Source of the DNA: Acorus gramineus
Lineage: Eukaryota; Streptophyta; Magnoliopsida; Acorales; Acoraceae
Direction: 5' to 3'
Assembly: GCA_030737835.1 (NCBI GenBank)
Contig: CM060856.1
Location: 17,587,116 to 17,651,115, forward strand
DNA length: 64,000 nucleotides
Shown here piece after piece: positions 12,619 through 23,442 of this stretch; the first letter of the stretch is position 1; each line of letters starts with the position of its first letter. The notes below the pieces were generated by a model. It was not told the origin of the DNA and did no database searches. It saw nothing but the letters and a program-made list of their open reading frames with translations. Made by a program: the position numbers and the translations under genes.

Positions 12619-13060
12619 CCTAAAATAGATGGACCTCACATGCGATTGAAGATATGGGCTTGTTGAAGACACATGTCAGTCAACAATGAGTTGTAGCGGT
12701 CGATACATATATCAATATGTGATGCTTAGAATTGACCTGCGGTAAGTACATGACAAACGTTGATTGGGTTAGGAAAAGAGACCCTCCACATTGATACAAA
12801 TATTTCTCAAACAATTGAAAAATTTAGACATAAAATAATCGAAATAACGAACTACAAATATTTCGAGGTGAATCAGAAAAAACTGAGAGTAGGACAGATA
12901 CTTGAGTTCTTGTATTAAAATTTCAAGAAATATAAAATAAATGAACTTAAATTAAAATACAATACTAACGTATATGCTTTTATAATCACGTGAATTAAAT
13001 TTTTGTAAAACAAAGACATTGACATTTCTAAATTATCCTTCATATTTAAATAAAGATGTA
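12619..13060. other. Intergenic DNA, no gene seen
   Basis: This is AT-rich sequence upstream of the promoter-like block that begins near 13080. Nothing else is recognised. Confidence 0.5.
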
Positions 13061-13079
13061 AGATGTAATTATTTGGATC

Positions 13080-13249
13080 TCACGTGTAACTCTGTTATCT
13101 TACGTGTAAGGCTAGAAATCCTGACCGTCCAAAAGTTGTGATCTCACCCACCCCTACGACCAGAACAACGCACGTGCGGATTTGGCCAACGGTCACGTAA
13201 AAACAGGAGGGGGTGACGCTCTGCATCCGCCACGTGTCCCTCACGTGAT
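13080..13249. promoter_or_regulatory. Cluster of G-box/ACGT elements
   Basis: Five ACGTG-core sites fall in 170 bases: TCACGTGT (13080), TTACGTGT (13100), GCACGTGC (13170), CCACGTGT (13231) and the palindrome TCACGTGA (13242). ACGT cores bind bZIP and bHLH factors in plants. The cluster lies 1.0-1.2 kb upstream of the SCL28 start codon and 0.45-0.6 kb upstream of the small frame at 13697. Confidence 0.5.
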
Positions 13250-13349
13250 CCGTTTCTGCTGGATTTCAGACAGGGTACACTTAAATTGAAAAAAAAAAAA
13301 AAAAAACTCCCCGTACAACCAACGGTCACATTGACCCTCGCAACGGTCA
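13185..13349 (+). promoter_or_regulatory. Three MSA-like mitosis-specific activator elements
   Basis: GCCAACGGTCA (13185-13195), ACCAACGGTCA (13318-13328) and CGCAACGGTCA (13339-13349) each match the MSA consensus YCYAACGGYYA at 10 of 11 positions, all on the plus strand. MSA sites are bound by MYB3R factors and drive G2/M expression. SCL28 in Arabidopsis is a known G2/M gene under MYB3R control, so the sites fit the gene downstream. Direct use here is inference. Confidence 0.6.
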
Positions 13350-13696
13350 TCTTGACTTCCATCCCAGCCGTCCGATCCCAATCCAACGATCCACCCTGAA
13401 TAGTACACTCTTATTCCCTCCCCACCCGAATCAAAGTGTTTAATGGCCGAAAGTGTCCAAACATAATCCATAGCTTACCAAGATAGCAAAAACATGGTAG
13501 TAGTAGTAGTAGTAGTTCTAGCAGCCATAGAAGACACAAGGAAAGCTTAGCTAGGTTTTCTTTTTTTTTTTAGGGTTATTAGAGTTCTAAATCTCTCTAT
13601 GTGTTTTTGAAAAATCAACCCAAATGGTTTTCTTGCATGTTTGAATGATTTTTGGGGTTTGGGTTTTCTCTAGAAGAGGAAGCAAAGTAAGCTCTC

Positions 13697-13828
13697 ATGG
13701 AGGAACAGAAGGTCCCGTCTGGTGTTTTTGGTGACAAACCTCACATGAACTCCACCAGCTTCAAATGGGTCCTGGTTCTCCTGAGTTCATACGTGCTTCT
13801 TAAGCTGGAGAAACGTTTTTCAGGCAGA
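13697..13828 (+). CDS. Small open frame with a splice donor, unknown (own gene or leader uORF of SCL28)
   Basis: The ATG at 13697 opens 44 codons (MEEQKVPSGVFGDKPHMNST... ending ...KRFSGR). They contain one hydrophobic stretch, about residues 23-35 (FKWVLVLLSSYVLL), followed by basic residues, as in a short single-span membrane peptide. The frame stops being needed at a strong donor, A/GTAAGTG, at 13829, in phase 0. Read through, it ends a few codons later at a stop near 13877. A possible acceptor, TTACAG/GATTTC, lies near 13992, but its continuation looks like leader sequence. It could be a separate tiny gene or an upstream frame in a spliced SCL28 leader. I do not recognise a family. Confidence 0.35.
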
Positions 13829-14248
13829 GTAAGTGTTCCCTTTGAATGTTTTTTTCACAAGCAAACCATGTTTTAAGTTTAAGAATTTATTTGTTCTAAC
13901 TATTCTTTTGATTCATTATTTATTCTTCTCCCGATCTTCGCATTCTCTCTTTCGATTTCTAACTACATAAAAACCCAATCTTTCAAAATTACAGGATTTC
14001 TATAGCCCATTCTTTCACACACATATATTTTTCATATCTTACAAAATCAGTGTCCATAATTCATCCTCTCTCTTTTCCATTGCATTTTATTCTTTCCCAA
14101 ACAAAAAAGACCCCATACAAATTGATTCATAAAAACTCTAACAGAACAGACTCTCCAAAAAATTAAGTAAAACAGAGAGATAGACAGATTGAGAGACACA
14201 GAGAGAGAGAGAGATTGTTAGAGAGAGAGAGAGAGAGAGATTTAGAGG

Positions 14249-16120
14249 ATGTTGGCGGGGTGTTCATCGACGCTTCTGTCGCCGAGGCACCACCACCACA
14301 ACCACCACCACCAGCATTTGATCAGTGAATCATCCGTGAAAATGAGCACCCAAAGACTAGACTTGCCCTGCAACAACTTCCCACGGAGACCCATTGGTGT
14401 CTCCATCGAGAACCCAATCGAGCCATCCAAACCAAGTAGTCTTTCCCTCCGACAGAACACGAGACCCCCGGCACCCTTGATCACCACCACCTCCGCCGCG
14501 CACGAATACGGGTTTTGGAAGAAAGCAGAGGAGGAAGAGGAGGAGGAGCAGCAGAGGAGGAGCTTGAAGAGGTTCTGCGAGTACAACTCATCCGATGAGT
14601 CGTGCATATCCCGCGTGAAGAGGAAGAGACTGACCCAATTGGGCGCCGGCGATTTCTGGTTCTCCGAACCCCTCGAGCCGGCCCCGCCGCCCACATCGAC
14701 CGCCGCAGATGACATTTGGGTTGGATCGGTCGTGACCCACTTAGCCGATGCGGAGGACAAGGTGGTCGGTTCAAGCAGAGTCGAGGGAGTGGCGGCGAAT
14801 TCGGCCACCTCGAGCTCCTCCGCCGCCGACACGGGGGATTCGGAGAACGAAAGACCGGGGAACAACGGGTCCTCCCGGAATCCGTGCCCCTCCACCGCCC
14901 CGGGCGGCGACGACGGCGTGCCCCACCTCGAACAGCAGGGGCTCGAGCTAGTGAGCCTTTTTGTGGCGTGCGTGGACTCGATCGGGTCCGGTAACCACGC
15001 CGCCGTCAACTACTACTTGGCCCGGCTAGGCGAGCTCGCCGCCCCCACCGGCGCATCCCCAATCCACCGCGTCGTGGCCTACTTCACCGAAGCATTATCC
15101 CTCCGCGTCGCGAGGCTTTGGCCGCACGTCTTCCGAATAGCGCCTCCCCGAGACCTCGACAAGTCCTCTACCGCCACCGCCACCGCCCTCCGCCTCCTCA
15201 ACCACGTGAATCCCATACCGAGGTTCTTGCATTTCACGCTGAACGAGAGGCTTTTGAGGGCCTTTGAAGGGAAGGACAGGATCCACATCATAGACTTCGA
15301 CATCAAGCAGGGGTTGCAGTGGCCGGGGCTCTTCCAGAGCCTCGCATCTAGGCCGAACCCGCCGAGCCACGTCAGGATCACAGGGATCGGGGAGTCGAAG
15401 CACGAGCTCCACGACACGGGGGCACGCCTCGCTGGGCTCGCGGGGGCGATGAACCTCGCATTTGAGTTCCACCCGGTCGTCGACCGCATCGAGGACGTGC
15501 GGCTTTGGATGCTCCACGTGAAGGAGGGGGAGTGCGTGGCGGTGAATTGCGTTCTACAACTACACAAGGTGCTCGATGGCGGCGAAGGCGGGGCTCTGCG
15601 GGACTTGTACGGGCTGATAAAGAGCGCGAACCCGACAATCGTACTGGTCGCGGAACAGGAAGCCAAGCACAATGAGCAGAGGTGGGAGGGGAGGATCTTG
15701 AGCTCCCTCAAGTACTACTCGGCGATCTTCGATTCGGTGCATTCGAGCCTGCCCATGACTGAAAACCCGGCCAGGATCATCATAGAAGAGATGTTTGCGA
15801 GGGAGATTAGGGACATCGTGGCGTGCGGGGAGAGGGAGAGGGTCGAGAGGCACGAGGAGTTTGAGAAGTGGAGGCGATTGATGGGTGGAGGAGGGTTTAG
15901 GAACATCGGGATCGGGGAGAGGGAGGAGGTGCAGAGCAGGATGTTGTTGAGGATGTTTTCGGGCGAGAATTACAGCATTGAAAGGCGAGGCGGAGATGAA
16001 GGACTAACACTGAATTGGATGGATCAGTCTCTCTATACGGTTTCGGCGTGGGCACCTGTTGATGTTGCTGCGGGTGGTTCTTCATCGCCGCCTTCTTCGT
16101 TTACAGATGCTCAGTTATAG
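14249..16120 (+). CDS. SCL28: GRAS transcription regulator, SCARECROW-LIKE 28
   Basis: A single exon of 623 codons. The start MLAGCSSTLLSP and the following block TQRLDLPCNNF match the SCL28 N-terminus (Arabidopsis SCL28; rice relative DLT/SMOS2), which fixes the ATG. The N-terminal third is His-, Ser- and Glu-rich and probably disordered. The GRAS domain covers about residues 230-605: leucine-heptad region I near 232-275, the VHIID-type core IHIIDFDIKQGLQWP near 344-358, RITGIGESKHELHDTG just after, and a closing SAW motif with WMDQSLYTVSAW. Family members act in the nucleus; SCL28 promotes G2/M expression and influences cell size. No break is visible. Composition is strongly GC-rich compared with the flanks. 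A GA-rich leader (about 14160-14240) precedes it, and MSA sites lie about 0.9-1.06 kb upstream. Confidence 0.95.
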   Translation: MLAGCSSTLLSPRHHHHNHHHQHLISESSVKMSTQRLDLPCNNFPRRPIGVSIENPIEPSKPSSLSLRQNTRPPAPLITTTSAAHEYGFWKKAEEEEEEEQQRRSLKRFCEYNSSDESCISRVKRKRLTQLGAGDFWFSEPLEPAPPPTSTAADDIWVGSVVTHLADAEDKVVGSSRVEGVAANSATSSSSAADTGDSENERPGNNGSSRNPCPSTAPGGDDGVPHLEQQGLELVSLFVACVDSIGSGNHAAVNYYLARLGELAAPTGASPIHRVVAYFTEALSLRVARLWPHVFRIAPPRDLDKSSTATATALRLLNHVNPIPRFLHFTLNERLLRAFEGKDRIHIIDFDIKQGLQWPGLFQSLASRPNPPSHVRITGIGESKHELHDTGARLAGLAGAMNLAFEFHPVVDRIEDVRLWMLHVKEGECVAVNCVLQLHKVLDGGEGGALRDLYGLIKSANPTIVLVAEQEAKHNEQRWEGRILSSLKYYSAIFDSVHSSLPMTENPARIIIEEMFAREIRDIVACGERERVERHEEFEKWRRLMGGGGFRNIGIGEREEVQSRMLLRMFSGENYSIERRGGDEGLTLNWMDQSLYTVSAWAPVDVAAGGSSSPPSSFTDAQL

Positions 16121-16825
16121 ATTTACTACCCAAAGCATGACATAAAAAAGATAGGTATATGTTTTTAGTTCTAGATAGGAGAAAAACATATTCTTTTTTA
16201 GTTCATTCTTTCATTCAATATTTTGTATTGACATCTCTGAATATGTATTCTTTTTTGTTGGTATTCTTTGATTCTTTTTTTGTTTGATGGTGAAACATAT
16301 CAGATTCTGTTTAGTTAGTCGTGTTTGAATTCTTTTGTACATCTGTATTTGTTTATTGTCAACATTGATGTCATTGATTACCGTATGTGTTTTAAGAAGA
16401 TTGTCTTCAGTTGTTGTGTCTGTTCTTTTTTTTTTTTCAATGTGAGATGATATTGACAGAAACAGCTCCTGAGAGCCATTCTTTTGTAAAATCATATATT
16501 TGCTTGCCTTTTAAGAACAAATATAATTTATAAAGTCTACACTCTCTTCAAGTGCCAAGTATTTACTTGATCTTCATAAAAATATGGTCTGTCCCATAAA
16601 ATTGTAGTAATCATAAAGACAGACAATTTAAGACTCGCTGAATTCTGAATAAGTTTTCATAACATATTTCAAACACTGAAAACTCAGTGAAGCAATTCTA
16701 AAAATAGCACATTAATCATAAACAACAACAAAGCAAAAGAACTCACCTGAAACAAACATGTCTATCTAGACTGATAACTATAATACATGATGAATTCAGT
16801 AACAATGCAGAACAATCATCTTTAA
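16121..16825. other. Convergent 3' flanks of SCL28 and the P450 gene
   Basis: This is AT-rich DNA between two stop codons on opposite strands, holding the 3' untranslated regions of both genes. A T-rich tract occurs near 16425. No further gene is seen. Confidence 0.6.
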
Positions 16826-19800
16826 CTAACAAGCACCAACTTCTGAGGGAATGAGAACAAGAGCTCTCTTCCTCTCCAGTGTCAATTCAAACCAATCATC
16901 CATGTCAAGCTGATCAGCCATCCCTCCATCCGGGAGACCCCAATCGAAATTACGCACCAAAGAAGCAACCACAAGCTGGATCATTCGATGCCCGAGTGGC
17001 ATCCCCACGCAGGCCCTCCGCCCGCTCCCGAATGGCAAGAACTTGAAATGGCTCCCTTTGAAGTCCACCCCGCATTCGTCGTGGTGGTCAATGAACCTCT
17101 CCGGACAAAACTCCTCCGGGGCGTTCCCCCACGCGTCCGGGTCCCTCCCAATCGCCCACACGTTCACCATCACCCCGCACCCCTTCGGTATGACGTGCCC
17201 CATGACCTCGCAGTCCTCCTCCGATTGGTGCGGGAGGAGCAGTGGCACTGGGGGGTGGAGGCGGAGGCTCTCCTTGATGCACGCGTTGAGGTACGCAAGC
17301 TCCGGGAGGTGTGACTCCCTGACCTGATTGTGCTTCCCCACTACCGCATCCAGTTCTTGCTTCACCCGCGCCATTGCGCAGGCGTTCTTAACGAGCTCTG
17401 ATAGGGTCCACTCGATCGACGCCGTCGTCGTGTCCACCCCCGCTGCGAACAGATCCTGTGTGAAGCATATGAAACAGGTGAACGCGATCATACTCTGAAC
17501 TTGATTGAATGTTCCAAAAAGTTCTAACAATTGGATACCCTTCTAAGCCAAAAAAAATTTATATAATTTTTGAACCTACTAGTATTAAAAACATGATAAC
17601 ATCTTTCTGTTTTTTCGGTATAAGTGCCCAGTTAAGCTTCAAAATCCCTGATGTGAAGGGTACTGAGGCCATGAAACCAGAATAAGTTTACAAAATCAGC
17701 TTAGAGGACCATAGACATGATTATTCAGTTTTCCAAACGACAAGATTTAAACTAGATCCCATAAAAGGGGAGGTAGCCTATGCCATGGTCAAAGGAATAA
17801 AAAATGTAATGAAAATGTTACTTATCCATTTTTCAGCCTTGGTTTTACTTTATAAGTGTTTTGAATTTTTTAAAAATAATATACCTCATCTAATGAGGTA
17901 TATATGTTTTTATAAAAAAAATGAATCATAGACTTTAATGAATTACATAGATGTATTTATAGATAATATAAAAAAAATTTATCAAAGCATATATCACGTT
18001 AATGTAAATATATGCTCTACTGATTTTCTATCAACGCATATAAAACTGTAATTGAGCCTAGAAGAAAAAATTGTGTGTAATATCAATCATAATGTAATGA
18101 CATCTTTAAATTAAAATAGTTTATTATACTATGTTTATCCTATTATTTTGGGCATCGAGACACTCAATCCATTTTATAGCCACATTTGTAATCTGGAGCA
18201 ATCTCCCAACTAGTAAAGTAACTCCACTAATACAATATATACTCTAAGGGGGCGTTTGGGTAGAGGGATAGAGAAAGAATAGATGGGAATAAAGGAAATA
18301 ACAAAAAAAAGATGTTTGGGTAGAGAGAATAAGGGGGTATAACTATGCAGAATTTGAAGAGGATAAGCTGGTATTTGTATTCCAAGTCCCCCCCATGAAA
18401 TTGTGTTATGAAATTGTGTTATTCCTCCACTGATATAAAGGAACCCACATATCAAATCACATGTCATCATCTCTTATACATCAATGGGGTCCACATGTCA
18501 AATCAGCTTTTTACACCTTATTCATATTTCATTCTTCATCAACTAAACACTCTCCAATTTTTATTATTACGTTTTCCAACTAGAATAACTGAAAACACAA
18601 CCAAACACAAAATCTCTTATTCCATTAAAAAATTCAACAATTCCTGGAATAGGTATAAACCCCAGAATAACTTATGTCTCTATCCAAATGGATCCAGAAT
18701 ACAATGCATGGAATATTTTAAAAAAATTGTACTAATTTATCTAGTTATCTAGGTATATATACTCAATCTTCATAATTAAACGAGTATATACTTTTTTTTA
18801 AAAAAAAGTCAAAATCATTGGGAGTTGTAGATGGGGTTGAATGTTTAATCTTCCTATTATTTCATTTATGATATCCAAATGCACACATATTATATCGAAT
18901 AAATCATACACGAATTTTGTGACTGACGACAATGAGATTAAAGAAAGAGAGAGAGAGAGAGCGCACGCACCGAAAACAACGCCTTGATCCGGGCGTCATC
19001 CAACCCGGACCGAAGCAGGGCCGCGAAGAAGTCCTGCTTCTTCGTCGCTTCATCCTCCGCCGCCCTCCGCCTCTCCTCAATCATATCATCCCAAACCCGA
19101 TACATCCTCTCGAGCTGCTCCGCCGTCTCCTTCCTTAGCCCCTGCAAGTCAAGCCCCCCGAACACCCGCGGCCAAAGGTCCTCCAAATTGGGGGTCACCG
19201 CAAGCTCCATCGCCCGCGCCACCTGCTCCCTCAAAAACGGCGCCCTCTCCAACACATCCGCTGACAGCACTATCTCCCCGACCATCCGGTACACCACCTT
19301 CACCACCGCCTCCCGCACGTCCACGCGCGTGCCCGCTCTCCCGCGCACGCCCTCCACCATCCGCGCCGCGAGGCGCTCCCTCTCCGCGGACCCCGCGTCG
19401 AGCGCCATCGAAGAGAAGAGCTCGGACTTGCAGAGGGAGCGCACGGACCTCCAGCGCTCGTCGAGGGTGGTGGACCATATGAAGGTGGAGGGGATGTAGG
19501 CCGGGCAGCGGAAGGCGGCGGGAACGTGGCGGCCGCAGAGGGAGCGGTCGTGGGTGCGGAGGACGGCGGAGGCGGAGGCGGGGGTGGAGGCGACGAAGAG
19601 GGGGGAGGAGCCGCGGCGGAGGGTGAGGAGGGGGCCGTGGAGGCGGGAGAGGTCGGAGAGGAAGCGGTGGAGGCAGCCGCGGTGGGGGAGGAGATCGGGG
19701 AGGTTGCCGAGGATGGGCCATGGTTTTGGGCCCGGGGGGGATTTGGTTTTGTGGGAGTTGGAGAGGAAGAGGAGGAGGAGGCAGAGGGAGAGGAGGGTCA

Positions 19801-19831
19801 GGGTTAGGGTCAGGATTAAAATATCTGCCAT
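16826..19831 (-). CDS. Cytochrome P450, A-type clan 71 (CYP76/CYP80-like)
   Basis: Two exons, 18971-19831 and 16826-17455, join in phase 0 to give 496 residues, a normal P450 length. The N-terminus is a hydrophobic anchor (residues 3-25), then the PPGP hinge at 33-36, so the protein should sit in the ER membrane facing the cytosol. Exon 2 opens at the I-helix AGVDTT (292-297). Next come ExxR (E349, R352), PERF (405-408) and the heme loop PFGSGRRACVG with the cysteine ligand C436. The single intron just before the I-helix is the usual position in this clan. Sequence flavour (CEVMGHVIPKG, MVNVWAIGRDP, GLDLQGLRK) suggests CYP76 or CYP80, that is, specialised metabolism of terpenoids or alkaloids. 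The substrate cannot be read. All catalytic motifs are present. Confidence 0.9.
17811..18090. mobile_element. MULE-type MITE, family M1, copy in the P450 intron
   Basis: The ~280-bp element begins GAAAATGTTACTTATCC. It shares CATATATCACGTTAATG, TGATTTTCTATCAACGCATAT and the end block AAAATTGTGTGTAATA with the copies at 5863 and 46607. The flanks are AAATGTAAT (17802-17810) and AATGTAAT (18091-18098), an eight- to nine-base target duplication. Confidence 0.6.
18248..18694. mobile_element. Tourist-like MITE in the P450 intron
   Basis: After TAA (18245-18247) comes GGGGGCGTTTGGGTAGAGGGATA. The other end, read on the opposite strand, is GGATCCATTTGGATAGAGACATA, an imperfect terminal inverted repeat about 450 bp away. 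The TAA target and GGG-GTTTGG start are typical of PIF/Harbinger-derived MITEs. The outer few bases at the right end have decayed. Confidence 0.55.
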
Positions 19832-19941
19832 CCTTTTTGGGGGTGAATTTTTTGTTTTCTTCTTGATTTGGTTGCAGCAAGCTTTGCATTATAAAGGGCT
19901 GATGAGGTTAAAAAAGGCATGGTGTTCTGTTACACTCAATT

Positions 19942-22501
19942 CATTTTTTTCAAAATAATCGTATGTTTTAAAAAATTATCAAATTAAACACATGATCGAG
20001 TTAAATGAGTCACGTCAGCGTTTTTATTTTTTTTTAAATCTGTCGGCTAAAATCGCCAACAGAGGTTGCGTTTTCACAATTTGTGATTTTTTTCTTTTTT
20101 TCTTCTTGAAACGAGTAGTGTAATATATATCTTACACATTTAAAGATACCAACAACGTTGACATTATACACTAGAAAACAATAAAACGCTACTCTTGTTG
20201 GTGTTTTATTTATGTATGTTTTTTAACGCCAATCAAAATAAATTATTTTTAAAAATAATGAGATCTTATCTTAAATTTTAATTTTAAATCCTTTTAAAAT
20301 CTTTTTAAGTTTAATTCCTAACAAATTTAATTGGTTGAATAGAGATTATTGAGATCTACAATTTAATGTGAAAGTCTATCAAAAACTATATAATACTGTA
20401 TATTATCCAATTTATTAAGTTTTTTAAAAAAAAACATGATATTTTTATGGTCAAACTATTTCCAATTTTATAGGGATAATACTACCTGAAAATTAAAAAA
20501 CTTTCTCTATATATTATCCAACTTATTGGGAATAAGTTTTTCAAAAAATTAATATTTCTTTACGGTCAAAATTGGTTCCAATTTTATAGGGATAATGATG
20601 TCGGTATGTAAGACTTGGGGGTTCTGCGAACTTGGTCCTGGTCCGTCTCGCGACTGATCAGATCACTGTCTGGAGAGTCGTTTCTGAGCTGCCCGACAGC
20701 TTCTCAGAAAAACGGGGTTTGTTGTGATCGTCACCTGCTTTCTCGAAAAAGCAGGAAAAGTTGGGTGTTGCAATTGATCGCTTTTGGGGGGGGGGGGATT
20801 GGGGATTCTCCGCTCTGAGACATGGGCCTTCCGTACATAGAGATGGAAACGGGGAATCTTTTTCGGCTTCCGAGACTTGACAAAGGGAGGTTTAAAAGGC
20901 AGGGTGTGAGTGGGTGTGGGCCGGCTAGTGGATAATAGCCGCCTGGTGGGGGACGGCTAGTTGTGGTTAGCCGCCTGGGTTCTGGTTCAATTTGGGCAGA
21001 AGCTGGGTAGGAAAAAGGTTAGGGTTTAGCAGAGGTTAAGCTAGGTTTAACCTGGGTTTTGGAGAGTGGACCTTGTGTAGGCAATGGATTTCTCTCTCTC
21101 TTTTCTTGGTTTTGGGCTTATGAATGTGAATTGTGAATGGATGTGAAGTATTGGGTTTTTATCTTGGATTGGTGATTATTGGATGTCTTAGAAATGTTTT
21201 GGACCCCTCTATTTAAAGTAAAAAAGAGGCAGAGGAATGTCCAATGAACAATAGATTAAAATGGATAATAGGGTGTTTGATTTGACCTCCATTAGATCTT
21301 TACTGTTCAGATAAGGTCCAGGAGGGGGGCGGCTAGTTGAAACTAGCCGCTTAGTGAGGGGCGGTTATTCTCAAGTAGCCGCCCCTATGATGGCCTGACA
21401 AACGTCCCATCTCTGACAAGCGGTGGCGTGGGTCGGTTACTAGGGTTGAACCGGCCAAGAGGAGGCGACTAAAGGTAACAAACCGCCGCAATCATCAGCA
21501 TTAAATGCTGCTTTATGTCCCATCTAAGGGAAGCGGTTTGGAGTTGGCTAGAGGGGCGGGTAGTTGAAACTAGCCGCCTAATAAGGGGCGGCTACTCTCA
21601 AGTAGCCGCCTCTGTTCTGGTTTTAGAATTTTCTAAGTGTTGCACTAGGGTTTCCGGTTTTGGTTTCTAAGGAAGTTTTCTAGTAGATGTCCAAATGTGA
21701 TCATTTCTAAATATTACTTGAAGTATTTTCGTTTCTTTGGACAGTCAAAATTGGGGTATCTACAAATATTACCCGAAAATAAAAAAAAAATTGAATATTA
21801 ACCAACGTGTGTGTACATAATTATTTAGATATGTAGTTGTCATCTATAATTTTCAAAATTTAAATATTTAATTAAAGATAAAAATGAATCTTAATCTAAT
21901 TAATAAAAGTAAAAAATTATTGGATAAAACAATTTAATTCATTTCAAAATTGAGAAAGATTTGAAATTTAAATTTAAGATAAGAGAGATCTTCATTTTTT
22001 GATAGACTTTAGCATTAAATTGTAGATCTTGATGATCTCTCTTCAACCAATTAAATTTGTTAAGAATTAAACATAATAAGATTTTAAAAAGGATTTAAAA
22101 TTTAAATTTAAGATATGATCCCATTATTTTTAAAAATAATTTATTTTGTGACTAATAAAATGCCAATTTCGTTGGCGTTATAAAACATAAATAAATAAAA
22201 CGCCAATAAGAGTGGCATTTTATTGTTTTCTAGTGTATAACGCCAACGTTATTGGCGTCTTTAAATGTGTTGGATGTATTGAACACTACCTATGTTGACG
22301 TTTTAAGAAGAAAAAGAGAACAAAAATCACAAGTGTGAAAACGCCACCTCCTTTGGCGTTTTTAGCAGACAAATTAAAATAAAAATAAAAACGCTGACAT
22401 GGATTATTTGACTCGGTCACGTGACTACTTTGGTAATTTTTTTGAAACATGTGATTAATTTGGTAATTAAGCAATGAGTGGTGATTATTTTGAAAAAAAT
22501 G
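19942..22501. mobile_element. Long-inverted-repeat element (non-autonomous, fold-back or MULE-like)
   Basis: The arms at about 19942-20390 and 21990-22501 are reverse complements of each other. Both carry CATTTTTTTCAAAATAATC at the outer end, TCACGT..., AACGCCAA... words, TATACACTAGAAAACAATAAAA and AATTTAATTGGTTGAA-type inner blocks. The centre has a degenerate ~110-bp tandem repeat (about 20392-20600) and is interrupted by a solo LTR. No transposase frame is present. I could not find a clear target duplication. The left end is 111 bases upstream of the P450 start codon. Confidence 0.75.
20599..21764 (-). mobile_element. Solo LTR, probably Gypsy-type (fossil)
   Basis: The 1166-bp block starts TGTCGGTATG and ends GGGGTATCTACA on the plus strand. 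On the minus strand it reads TGTAGATACCCCAATTTTG... to ...TACCGACA, with TG/CA ends. The TAGATACCCCAATTTTGAC start is common in plant Gypsy-type LTRs. The flanks AATGA and AATAT may be a worn 5-bp target duplication. No internal region or second LTR is present. It is nested in the long-inverted-repeat element and therefore younger than it. Confidence 0.65.
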
Positions 22502-22538
22502 CCCCTTTTACGATCGGAAATACAGTCATATATACCTT

Positions 22539-23442
22539 GTTAGTTTTTTTCACTCATTGTTGAGATGTATAACTAAAAAAAAAAAGTTTATATTTTTATG
22601 AATGATAATATTCCATTCATTAGAGTATCTATTTCACATTTTATGATAGTACATAGCTCATTAGATAAGGTATATGATTTAGAAAAAAAATGAATATATG
22701 TACGGTTTGTATTTTGAACTATAAAATGAACTGAATGTAATATTTTCTAAAAATACAAGGCATTGTCATGACTCTGTAAATTTATTTTTCACTGATGAGC
22801 TACACACTCCTTGAAAACAATAATTAATGTTAATTTAGGTGTGTTTGAAAACACAGTTTGATTCTTAGGAAGCGTGATAATATGTTTTTGAAATAACATT
22901 TATAATTAAAAAATTAGTCAAACTTTTCAATTAAACATATACAATTTTGAGTGTTTGGAATCACATTTGCAGTTTTTTTATTTCCTGCAAAAGCAGAATT
23001 GTTAGTTTTTTTCACTCATTGTTGAGATGTATAACTAAAAAAAAAAAAGTTTATATTTTTATGAATGATATTATTTAATTCATTAGAGTATATATTTCAC
23101 ATTTTATGATGGTACATAGTTTATTAGATAAGGTATATGATTTTTAAAAAAATAAATATATTTGCGGTATGCATTTTGAACTATAAAATGGACTGAATGT
23201 AACATTTTTAAAAAATACAAGGCTATGTAATGACTCATGATACACAGTCCCTGAAAACAATAATTAGGTGTGTTAGGAAACACAATTTGATTCTTAGGAA
23301 GTATGATACTGTGTTTTTAAAAAGTTGTTTTGAAATAACATTTATAATAAAAAAAAGTAGTCAAACTTTTCAATTAAACATATACAATTTTGAGTGTTTT
23401 GAATCACGTTAGCACTTTTTAATTTCCTACAAAAGCAGAATT
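22539..23442. repeat. Direct duplication of a ~460-bp AT-rich unit
   Basis: Units 22539-23000 and 23001-23442 run in parallel: GTTAGTTTTTTTCACTCATT, ATGAATGATA, ATTAGATAAGGTATATGATT, CAATTAAACATATACAATTTTG and AAAAGCAGAATT all occur in both at an offset of 462. There is no coding potential. The unit starts 38 bases outside the long-inverted-repeat element. Confidence 0.85.

Noticed and set aside
14242-16085. Long antisense and off-frame open frames over SCL28 (up to 255 codons)
   Set aside because: They exist because the gene is GC-rich and poor in stop codons. They have no family match and no splice or promoter context.
18984-19958. Plus-strand open frames over P450 exon 1, rich in Gly/Glu or Arg
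   Set aside because: They are shadows of the P450 coding strand with low-complexity composition.
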